From Achromobacter aloeverae (lineage in GTDB: Bacteria > Pseudomonadota > Gammaproteobacteria > Burkholderiales > Burkholderiaceae_B), in NCBI RefSeq assembly GCF_004121055.1, contig NZ_PYAL01000010.1, positions 1-64,000 on the forward strand: a stretch of 64,000 nt of DNA, given 5' to 3'. Position numbers and translations under genes: made by a program. A model generated the notes under the pieces. It was not told the origin of the DNA. It made no database searches and saw only the letters and a program-made list of their open reading frames with translations. Positions 52,987 through 60,663 of the stretch are shown here, piece by piece; position 1 is the first letter of the stretch; each line of letters begins with the position of its first letter.

Positions 52987-55900
52987 TCAGAACACGTACC
53001 GCACGCCGAGGTTGATGTCGGTGGTGTGCTTGATGGGTCCGCCGCTGGTGTAGTCGACATCGAGGTGGGCCTGGAGGTTTTGCTTGAGCTGCACGGCGAC
53101 GCCGGTGCCGACCAGGACGTGGTTGCCGGAGAGATCGTCCTTGATGCGGGTGCCGTTGAGGGTGACGTTGTTGTCGTTGACGAACTCGCGCACGACAGCG
53201 GTCTTCAGGTAGGGCTGGACTTCGTAGCCCTTGCCCAGTTCGAAGTGGGTGCCGGCCAGTACGCCGATTTCGCCCTGGGTGGACTTGGTGGCGCCGTTAT
53301 GGATCTTGAAGCCGCTGTCGAGCTTGTCGTTGGCGCCGCTGGCGATGAAGCCCTCGACTTCGCCATAGGGTTCGACGAAGCGCTTCCTGCCGAGGTCGAT
53401 GTGCTTGCCGACTTCGAGGGAGGTCCCGTAGCCGGGGGTGTTGTAGTGTCCGCGGGCGGGCACGCCGTTGCTGCCGACCACGCGCAGGTCGCTCTGGAAG
53501 GAGTTGGCCTTGATGATGCCGTCGACATACCAGCCGTCGTTGCACATCCAGGTGGTGTAGCCGCCGAGTCCGTAGCTGTTGGTGCGGCCTGAGGAGCCGC
53601 CGTCCACGCCTATGGTGTTGTAGCTGTAGGAGCCGAAGCCGCCGACGTAGAGGTCGCCGGCGGGCAGGGCGAAGCGTTTGTCCGCGCCGAAGGCGCCGCC
53701 GTACTGGTTCAGGCTGTAGCCGGGGGCGGCGGCCTGTCCGATCTCGTTGAGGTTGGTGAAGTTGCGCACCCAGACGCCGCTGTCGGTCTTGTTCATGCGC
53801 AGGTCGCCCTGGCGTTGGCGCAGGGTGTCCATTTCGCCGTAGAACTCGAAGGGCAGGGCGCTGGCGACGTTCAGCGCCGTCTTGGCCGCGGGCGACAGGT
53901 GATGGGCGTCGGGTATCGGTTGCGGCGGGTCGACCGGATGGGTGGGGTCCGGTTCGGGTTCCGGTTCCGGACCGGGGTCAGGCCCAGGGTCAGGGCCGGG
54001 GTCGGGACCCGGATCGGGTTCCTGCCTCACCAGCACCCAGTTGTCGCCGTCGCGCTGCAGGGTATAGACATAGATGCCGGCGTCGACCTGTTCGCCAGCC
54101 ACGAGCGCGAACTGGCCGCTGCCGCCGCCGGACTCGACCACGGTGATGTTATTGCGGGGGGCCGCCACGCTTTGGTCCTGGGCATTGATATGCAGGCGGT
54201 TGCCGTTCTCGACCTTGCCATTGACGACCAGCAGGTCGTTGCCGGCGCCGGGGTTGAAGTCCACGCCCATGTTGAAGCGGCCGCCCTTGCCGTCCAGCGT
54301 GGGCGTGGCCAGGGTCTTGAAGGGACCGGTGTTGAAGGGACCCGTGCCGGCGTTGAAGTCGACGATACCGCCGTTTAGCGACAGGCCGCCGATGACGGTG
54401 GCATGGGGATCGCCCAGCAACCAGGTGGCGCCGGTGTTCACGGCCATGGCGTTGGCCGTGACGTTGCCGGTGTAGCGGGCGCCGTTTTGCAGCGTGACGT
54501 TCAGCGTGCTGTCCGCGTCGCGGCGCATGTCGCCGGCCTGCACGGTGTTGTCCAGGATCACCGCGGCCTCTCCCGCATGGCGGACATCGACGAGCAGCCT
54601 GTCCTTGCCGGCCAGCGTCGCGCCGTTGTCCAGGGTGACCGCGGCCTTGCCGTTGTCGACCGCGATGGCCGCGCCGTTGGCGTTGGCCAGGGTGGCGCCG
54701 CCGCCGCCGAAGGTGGCGGTGACGGAGCCGTTGTCGCTGACGGACAGGCCGCCGGCCACGGTGGCGCGATCCCCAACGGCCAGTTGCAGGTCGGTGCCGG
54801 CGCCGGCGACGTCGATATTGCCGGCGAGGTCGACCTTGGCATTGCCGCCGCCGATCGTGACATCGGCGAGGGCGCCGTTGTCCATCTTGATGATGTTGCC
54901 ATCTCCGCCGCTTAGCGTCGTGCCCTGTCCGATGGTGATGTTGGCGCGCCTGGCGGTGTCGTTGGCATTCTTGGTGAGATAGATGGCGGCGTTGCCCCGG
55001 CCCGTCAATGTCGTGTCGGAAAGCGTCACGGTGGCGCCCACGAGGGCGTTTGGATTGGAGGTGATTTTCAACCCATAGGTGTCGCCGTCGATGGTGCTAT
55101 GCGTAGCGGATACGTTGGCGTGGCCGGCGATGAGCAGGCCGGTGCCGTTATCCTGTGACGGGCCGCCGGCAACGCCGCGCAGCACGACATTGTCCCTGAG
55201 CGTGAGGGTGACGGGTTTCTTCCCGTTGGCGTAGATGGCCGCGCCCTGCGGTCCCGTGTAGGCGCCGCCGCTGATGTCGGCGGTAATGCTGCCAAGTTGC
55301 CCGGGGTTGGCGGTGCCGGCCTGGTAGATGTGTATCGCCGCGTCGCCGGGGCCGGCGTTGACGGTGTTGTTGACGAGGTTCAGCTGGTAATCGACATAGC
55401 CCCCGGCCTCGAAGATCCAGAAGGCGGAGTCGTTGAGATCGACGAACGTGGTGTTGGACACGTTCGTCGTGAGCAGCTTGTTCGTCTGAGGCATGCTCGC
55501 GGAGATTCCCATGCCAAAGACGTCGCCGTGGTTGCCAGAGACGACCGAATTGGCGAGCGTGACCGTGCCGCCCTGTTGGAATATGACGCCATAGTCGCGG
55601 GTCTTGGTGTCGGCATAGGTCGGCACCAGGGCATAGTCCAGGCGCACATTGTCCAGGTTGACCGTGCCTTCGGTCTGGACAACGCCTATCCGGGCCGGGT
55701 CGGTGCCGGTATTGAGGGATCTCAGCGTCGAGTCGGGCCCCAGGAGCACGTAGCCGATGGCCCCGCCGGACTCGATCGAGATTTGTCCCTTGCCGCCCTT
55801 GCGACCCGAGGGGCCGGCGACGGGGCTATAGTCTCCACCGGCCTCGACAAAGCCGATGACGCTACCGCCCGCGCCGGCGCTGGTGCCGCTGACGTACAGG

Positions 55901-56178
55901 CCGGCGCCGAGGTCCAGGATGACGTTGCCGAGCTGGCCGCCGTTGCGGATGGTGATGTCGGTGTTATTGCCATCGGCTTCCCAAGTCTGGCAACCCTGAG
56001 GCCTCGTCTGGGTCTGGCCGCCGAGAGGCACCACACGGTCGGCCTTGTCCATCTTGGCGCCGGTGTTCAACTGGGGACTGCATGTGTCCTGCACGGCGTG
56101 CGCGGCGCCGCCGAGCAGCAGGGACGACGTTCCCAGCAGGCAGGCGCTGGCCTTCAGGCGGAAAGATTTGATAGGCAT
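52987..56178 (-). CDS. Autotransporter AT3 (mosaic)
   Basis: A 1063-residue autotransporter with the same signal peptide as AT2 (ending GGAAHA), a Cys pair in the first 65 residues, a passenger nearly identical to AT4 up to about residue 570 and a barrel nearly identical to AT2 from about residue 760 (four differences, including a new Cys for Arg at codon 53542-53544). The linker (about 719-745) is D-P-G-P repeats instead of N-P-T-D-P-T. A 15-bp in-frame duplication (54317-54346) is specific to it. No Shine-Dalgarno sequence precedes ATG 56178. Confidence 0.94.
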   Translation of the reverse strand: MPIKSFRLKASACLLGTSSLLLGGAAHAVQDTCSPQLNTGAKMDKADRVVPLGGQTQTRPQGCQTWEADGNNTDITIRNGGQLGNVILDLGAGLYVSGTSAGAGGSVIGFVEAGGDYSPVAGPSGRKGGKGQISIESGGAIGYVLLGPDSTLRSLNTGTDPARIGVVQTEGTVNLDNVRLDYALVPTYADTKTRDYGVIFQQGGTVTLANSVVSGNHGDVFGMGISASMPQTNKLLTTNVSNTTFVDLNDSAFWIFEAGGYVDYQLNLVNNTVNAGPGDAAIHIYQAGTANPGQLGSITADISGGAYTGPQGAAIYANGKKPVTLTLRDNVVLRGVAGGPSQDNGTGLLIAGHANVSATHSTIDGDTYGLKITSNPNALVGATVTLSDTTLTGRGNAAIYLTKNANDTARRANITIGQGTTLSGGDGNIIKMDNGALADVTIGGGNAKVDLAGNIDVAGAGTDLQLAVGDRATVAGGLSVSDNGSVTATFGGGGATLANANGAAIAVDNGKAAVTLDNGATLAGKDRLLVDVRHAGEAAVILDNTVQAGDMRRDADSTLNVTLQNGARYTGNVTANAMAVNTGATWLLGDPHATVIGGLSLNGGIVDFNAGTGPFNTGPFKTLATPTLDGKGGRFNMGVDFNPGAGNDLLVVNGKVENGNRLHINAQDQSVAAPRNNITVVESGGGSGQFALVAGEQVDAGIYVYTLQRDGDNWVLVRQEPDPGPDPGPDPGPDPGPEPEPEPDPTHPVDPPQPIPDAHHLSPAAKTALNVASALPFEFYGEMDTLRQRQGDLRMNKTDSGVWVRNFTNLNEIGQAAAPGYSLNQYGGAFGADKRFALPAGDLYVGGFGSYSYNTIGVDGGSSGRTNSYGLGGYTTWMCNDGWYVDGIIKANSFQSDLRVVGSNGVPARGHYNTPGYGTSLEVGKHIDLGRKRFVEPYGEVEGFIASGANDKLDSGFKIHNGATKSTQGEIGVLAGTHFELGKGYEVQPYLKTAVVREFVNDNNVTLNGTRIKDDLSGNHVLVGTGVAVQLKQNLQAHLDVDYTSGGPIKHTTDINLGVRYVF
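53944..54022 (-). repeat. AT3 linker repeat, D-P-G-P type
   Basis: A run of 12-bp units encoding D-P-G-P and E-P-E-P replaces the N-P-T-D-P-T linker of the sister genes at the same place. Confidence 0.9.
54317..54346 (-). repeat. 15-bp tandem duplication in AT3
   Basis: TTGAAGGGACCGGTG and TTGAAGGGACCCGTG lie in tandem (54317-54331 and 54332-54346), adding five residues near the passenger end that AT2 lacks. Confidence 0.9.
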
Positions 56179-56205
56179 AGGGAGGATGACACGACTCCCT
56201 GTGCC

Positions 56206-56239
56206 GGCACGACCGGTCCTGGGATGGCCGGATCGTGCC
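56206..56239 (-). promoter_or_regulatory. Leader hairpin before AT3
   Basis: Arms 56206-56216 and 56228-56239 pair over 11 bp with one bulged base, 28 bases upstream of the AT3 ATG. It lacks a T-run and may control translation or mRNA stability; the AT2 leader has only a shorter stem at the same place. Confidence 0.4.
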
Positions 56240-56376
56240 TGGGTGCTTCAGTGGGGAGAGCGGTTCAAGAGGCGTAAAGGCCGGATTTTCATCGCTGCCC
56301 GCGTGCGTTCATATTGGAAAAATCTGATCGATGGCCGCGCCGATGCGACTCCCCGGCAGTCGCGCGGCCGATACGG

Positions 56377-59300
56377 TCAGAAGGCGTAGCGCACGCCCAG
56401 ATTCACGTTCACGGAATTGTTGACCGGGCCGCCTGTCGTATAGTCGACATCGAGATGCACTTGCAGGTTCTGCTTGATCTGCGTGGCCACGCCCGCGCCG
56501 ACCAGCATGCGATTACCCGAGAGATCGTCGACGATGCGCGTGCCATTCAAGGTTACGCTGTTGTCGTTGATGAACTCGCGGATGAAAGCGCCCTTGACGT
56601 ACGGCTGTACCACGTATCCCTTGCCGACCTCGATATTCGTCCCCGCCAGCATGCCTACCTGCGCCTGGACGGATTTGGTGTTGCCGGTGCGGATCTTGAA
56701 ACCGCTGTCCAGGTCCTTGCTCGCGCTGCGGGCCTGGAAACCGGCCACCTGGGCATAGGGTTCGATGAAACCCTTGTTGCCGATGTCGATGTGCTTGCCC
56801 ACTTCGACCGATGCGCCGATGCCGGGCGTGCTGTACTTGCCGCGGGCCGGCTGGCCGTTGCTGCCGATCACGCGGGCTTCGTTGTCGAAATTGTTGGCCT
56901 TGAGCACGCTGTCCACATACCAGCCGTCGGGGCGCACCCAGGTGGCATAGCCGCCGAGGCCGTAGCTGTTGACCCGCCCGCTGGAGCCGCCGTCTATGCC
57001 CAGGGTGTTGTAGCTGTAGCTGCCGAAGCCGCCGACATAGAGGTCGCCGGACGATAGCAGCAAGCGCTTGTCGGCCCCGATGGCGCCGCCATACTGGTCC
57101 AGCCCGTAGCCCGGCGCGGCGGACTGGTTGATCTGGGTGCGGTTGTAGAAGCTGCGCGCCCAGGCGCCGCTGTCGGCCTTGTTCATGCGCAGGTCGCCCT
57201 GGCGCTGGCGCAGCAGGCCCATTTCTCCGTAGAACACGTAGGGCAAGGCGCTGGAAAGGTTGAGCGCTGTCTTGGCCGCCGGCGACATGTCATCGGGCCC
57301 GGGCGGCTTGGTCGGGCCGCCGTTATCGGGGTTCGTGGGGTGGGTCGGGTCCGTGGGGTTGGTGGGGTCGGTGGGATTGGTCGGATCCGTGGGATTGGTC
57401 GGGTCCGTAGGGTTGGTCGGCGACGTGCCATCGCGCACCAGCTGCCAATCGTTGCCTGTCTTCTGCAAGGAATAGACGTAGATACCCGCATCGACCTTGC
57501 CGCCGGCCGCCAGCGCGAACTGGCCCTTGCCGCCGCCGGTCTGGACCACGGGGATGTTGTTGCGCGGGTCGTGGATGCCTTGGTCGCCGTTGTTCACGGA
57601 CAGTTGATGGGCGCCGTTGGCCTGGGCCTTGACCGCCAGGAGGTCGTTGGCGCCGCCGGGATTGAAGTCGACGCCCATGTTGAACGTGCCGCCGGTGCCG
57701 GCAAGCGTGTTCACGGTAAGCGTCTTGTACGGGCCGGTCCCGGCGTTGAAATCGACCAGGCCGCCATTCATGGACAGGGTGCCGGCCGAAGAGGGGAAGG
57801 TATTGCCCAGGACCCAGGTTGCGTTGTTCACCGTCATGGCGCTGGCCGTCGCGCTGCCGGTGTAGCGGGCGCCGTTTTGCAGCGTTACGTTCAGCGTGCT
57901 GTCCGCATCACGGCGCATGTCGCCGGCCTGCACGGTGTTGTCCAGGGTGACAGCGGCCTCTCCCGCATTGCTGACATCGACGAGCAGCCTGTCCTTGCCG
58001 GCCAGGGTGGCGCCGTTGGCCAGGGTGACCGCGGCCTTGCCGTTGTCGACCGCGATGGCCGCGCCGTTGCCGTTGGCCAGGGTGGCGCCGGCGCCGCCGA
58101 AGGTGGCGGTGACGGAGCCGCTGTCGTTGACGGACAGGCCGCCGGCCACGGTGGCGTGATCCCCAACGGCCAGTTGCAGGTCGGTCCCGGCGCCGGCGAC
58201 GTCGATATTGCCGGCGAGGTCGACCTTGGCGTTGCCGCCGCCGATCGTGACATCGGCGAGGGCGCCGTTGTCCATCTTGATGATGTTGCCATCGCCGCCG
58301 CTTAGCGTCGTGCCCTGTCCGATGGTGATGCTGGCGCGCCTGGCGGTGTCGTTGGCATTCTTGGTGAGATAGATGGCGGCGTTGCCCCGGCCCGTCAATG
58401 CCGTGTCGGAAAGCGTCACGGTGGCGCCCACGAGGGCGTTTCGATCGGAGGTGATTTTCAACCCATAGGTGTCGCCGTCGATGGTGCTATGCGTAGCGAC
58501 CACATTGCCGTGGCCGGCGATGAGCAGGCCGGTGCCGTTATCCTGTGACGGGCCGCCGGCAACGCCGCGCAGCACGACATTGTCCCTGAGCGTGAGGGTG
58601 ACGGGTTTCTTTCCGTTGGCGTAGATGGCCGCGCCCTGCGGTCCCGTGTAGGCGCCGCCGCTGATGTCGGCGGTAATGCTGCCAAGTTGCCCGGGGTTGG
58701 CGGTGCCGGCCTGGTAGATGTGTATCGCCGCGTCGCCGGGGCCGGCGTTGACGGTGTTGTTGACGAGGTTCAGCTGGTAATCGACGTAGCCCGCGGCCTC
58801 GAAGATCCAGAAGGCGGAGTCGTTGAGATCGACGAACGTGGTGTTGGACACGTTCGTCGTGAGCAGCTTGCTCGTCTGGGGCGTGCTCGCGGAGATTCCC
58901 ATGCCAAAGACGTCGCCGTGGTTGCCGGAGACGACCGAATTGGCGAGCGTGACCGTGCCGCCCTGTTGGAATATGACGCCATAGTCGGGGGGGCTGCCGG
59001 CATAGGTCGGCACCAGGGCATAGTCCAGGCGCACATTGTCCAGGTTGACCGTGCCTTCGGTCTGGACAACGCCGATCCGGGCCGGGTCGGTGCCGGTATT
59101 GAGGGATCTCAGCGTCGAGTCCGGCCCCAGGAGTACGTAGCCGATGGCCCCGCCGGACTCGATCGTGATGAATCCCTGGCTGCCCTTGCGGCCCGAGGGG
59201 CCGGCGACGGGACTATAGTCTCCGCCGGCCTCGACAAAGCCGATCACGCTGCCGCCCGCGCCGGCGCTGGTGCCGCTGACGTGCAGGCCGGCGCCGAGGT

Positions 59301-59565
59301 TCAGGATGACGTTGCCGAGCTGGCCGCCGTTGCTGATGGTGACGGCGGTGTTATTGCCATCGGCTTCCCAGGTCTGGCAACCCTGGGGCCTCGTCTGGGT
59401 CTGGCCGCCGAGCGGCACCACATGGTCAGCGGTGTCCATCTTGGCGCCGGTGTTCAACTTGGTGGGGCAGGTGTCTTGCACCGCATGGGCCGCGGCCCAA
59501 GGCAGGAGTGACGATAGGCCCACCAGGTACGCGCTGGTCTTCAGGCGAAACGGTTTCGTGGCCAT
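56377..59565 (-). CDS. Autotransporter AT4 (mosaic)
   Basis: A 1062-residue autotransporter from ATG 59565, with a signal peptide ending PWAAAHA. Its passenger is almost the same as that of AT3 up to NVTLQNGARYTG (near + strand 57858), then diverges; the linker (about 715-745) is of N-P-T-D-P-T type and the barrel is a distinct version ending RYAF. It has a GGGA ribosome site, unlike AT2 and AT3. A 16-bp-phased repeat array lies upstream. Confidence 0.94.
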   Translation of the reverse strand: MATKPFRLKTSAYLVGLSSLLPWAAAHAVQDTCPTKLNTGAKMDTADHVVPLGGQTQTRPQGCQTWEADGNNTAVTISNGGQLGNVILNLGAGLHVSGTSAGAGGSVIGFVEAGGDYSPVAGPSGRKGSQGFITIESGGAIGYVLLGPDSTLRSLNTGTDPARIGVVQTEGTVNLDNVRLDYALVPTYAGSPPDYGVIFQQGGTVTLANSVVSGNHGDVFGMGISASTPQTSKLLTTNVSNTTFVDLNDSAFWIFEAAGYVDYQLNLVNNTVNAGPGDAAIHIYQAGTANPGQLGSITADISGGAYTGPQGAAIYANGKKPVTLTLRDNVVLRGVAGGPSQDNGTGLLIAGHGNVVATHSTIDGDTYGLKITSDRNALVGATVTLSDTALTGRGNAAIYLTKNANDTARRASITIGQGTTLSGGDGNIIKMDNGALADVTIGGGNAKVDLAGNIDVAGAGTDLQLAVGDHATVAGGLSVNDSGSVTATFGGAGATLANGNGAAIAVDNGKAAVTLANGATLAGKDRLLVDVSNAGEAAVTLDNTVQAGDMRRDADSTLNVTLQNGARYTGSATASAMTVNNATWVLGNTFPSSAGTLSMNGGLVDFNAGTGPYKTLTVNTLAGTGGTFNMGVDFNPGGANDLLAVKAQANGAHQLSVNNGDQGIHDPRNNIPVVQTGGGKGQFALAAGGKVDAGIYVYSLQKTGNDWQLVRDGTSPTNPTDPTNPTDPTNPTDPTNPTDPTHPTNPDNGGPTKPPGPDDMSPAAKTALNLSSALPYVFYGEMGLLRQRQGDLRMNKADSGAWARSFYNRTQINQSAAPGYGLDQYGGAIGADKRLLLSSGDLYVGGFGSYSYNTLGIDGGSSGRVNSYGLGGYATWVRPDGWYVDSVLKANNFDNEARVIGSNGQPARGKYSTPGIGASVEVGKHIDIGNKGFIEPYAQVAGFQARSASKDLDSGFKIRTGNTKSVQAQVGMLAGTNIEVGKGYVVQPYVKGAFIREFINDNSVTLNGTRIVDDLSGNRMLVGAGVATQIKQNLQVHLDVDYTTGGPVNNSVNVNLGVRYAF
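57329..57420 (-). repeat. AT4 linker repeat
   Basis: Nine-bp units encoding N-P-T and D-P-T link passenger and barrel; shorter than the AT2 array. Confidence 0.88.
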
Positions 59566-59657
59566 GTTTGATGTTCCCGTCGTACCAAGGTTAGGAGTAC
59601 GAGCAGTCTGCCCCATGCGCAAATCAGGGCATAGGCAACTTTCGGTAACACAAGTTT

Positions 59658-59723
59658 GGCGATTCGGCGATTTACCAGCGCGGCGTTTTACCCGTGTGGC
59701 GTTTAGCGAGGTGGCAATTTAGC
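59658..59723. repeat. 16-bp-phased degenerate repeats before AT4
   Basis: GGCG(A/T)TTTA-like cores start at 59666, 59682, 59698 and 59713 (spacing 16, 16, 15), with a partial copy at 59658. The array covers the last bases of U2 and runs to 93 bases upstream of the AT4 ATG. Confidence 0.65.
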
Positions 59724-60536
59724 GTCCGGCGCCGGCCGACCCGGCGCGTCTCCGCCGCTGTACGGCGGGACGACATCCACCATGAAGCTCAGGTTTCTGT
59801 AGGACTCCGTATCCAGGTAGGCCGCGCTTTGATCGACGGGCATGCTGCGCACGATGTAATAGACGCTGGCGATGTTCTCGTCGACGTTCCAGAATGCGCC
59901 GCCCGGGACGGATACCGTAACTTTGCCCGCTTGCGCCTGGCTGGGGGTGATGGGAACGGGAATGTCCTGTATGTCGTAGAAGGTGGGAACCTTGCCTCGG
60001 TAGTTGGATGTCGTTCTGCGCAGCTCGAACTTGAGTGTCACGACATCGCTGGACTTCATGTCGTCATAGGCGATCAGGACGGACAGCGGGAGGCGGCTGT
60101 CATATTTTTCCTTGTTGTATTGCAGCGGCGCGACGACGGGCGCGGCCAGTTTCGTCAACGTGGGATTGCTGGGAGCGGGGTAGGCGTTGCGCTGCACGAC
60201 ATAGGTCTGGTACTCGGATATCCTGGGGTTGCGCGTGTTGACATCGTAGATCACGAAATACAGGTTGCACTTCCCCGTGTAGTCAAAGAAATCATGGACA
60301 TCGACCGTGAATACCTGCCATGCGCTTTGGGCGGATGCGGGCAGTGGGCTCAGGTAGATCAGCGTGCCGTTGGCCCACAGGCAGACTTGATCCCCGGCGA
60401 CCGAATCCACGTACCGAGGCCAGTAAAAGGGGAGCTGGTTATTGCAAGCGGCGATGAATTGATCGTCGATCAAGCCATCGAAACCCTGCATGGCAATTTC
60501 CGGGGCGGGTATGGGCGGCGTGCTGTCCAGTTCCAT
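59703..60536 (-). CDS. Unrecognised family protein U2
   Basis: A 277-residue protein from ATG 60536 (GAGGACTG site), without a signal peptide. It begins MELDSTPPIPAPEIAMQGFDGLIDDQF, continues with CNNQLPFYWPRYVDSVAGDQVCLWANG and strand-rich segments, and ends with NLSFMVDVVPPYSG plus a Pro-rich tail. The ending matches U1; the rest aligns less clearly, so it may be a distant member. It lies between U3 and AT4. Confidence 0.75.
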   Translation of the reverse strand: MELDSTPPIPAPEIAMQGFDGLIDDQFIAACNNQLPFYWPRYVDSVAGDQVCLWANGTLIYLSPLPASAQSAWQVFTVDVHDFFDYTGKCNLYFVIYDVNTRNPRISEYQTYVVQRNAYPAPSNPTLTKLAAPVVAPLQYNKEKYDSRLPLSVLIAYDDMKSSDVVTLKFELRRTTSNYRGKVPTFYDIQDIPVPITPSQAQAGKVTVSVPGGAFWNVDENIASVYYIVRSMPVDQSAAYLDTESYRNLSFMVDVVPPYSGGDAPGRPAPDAKLPPR

Positions 60537-60562
60537 GAAACAGTCCTCGAGTAATGAAACAG

Positions 60563-60645
60563 CGGGCACAACGCTGGTTGTGCCCGATCCCTGCTGTCGA
60601 CCTGCCGGAATCGCTGCGTCGGCTTGCGCGCAAGGCCGATTCCGG
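60563..60645 (-). terminator. Two hairpins between U3 and U2
   Basis: Arms 60563-60572 and 60577-60586 are a perfect 10-bp stem with a 4-base loop; arms 60605-60613 and 60637-60645 make a 9-bp stem enclosing the palindrome CTTGCGCGCAAG. They fill the spacer after the U3 stop. Only CTGTTTC follows on the - strand, so at most partial termination is likely. Confidence 0.55.
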
Positions 60646-60663
60646 TGCTTGGCCCCACGACGG

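Noticed and set aside
48386-59565. Repeated assembly of a single autotransporter gene
   Set aside because: The copies differ in linker, passenger and barrel in different combinations and have different flanks and interleaved genes, so they are separate genes; an assembly artefact in part cannot be fully excluded.
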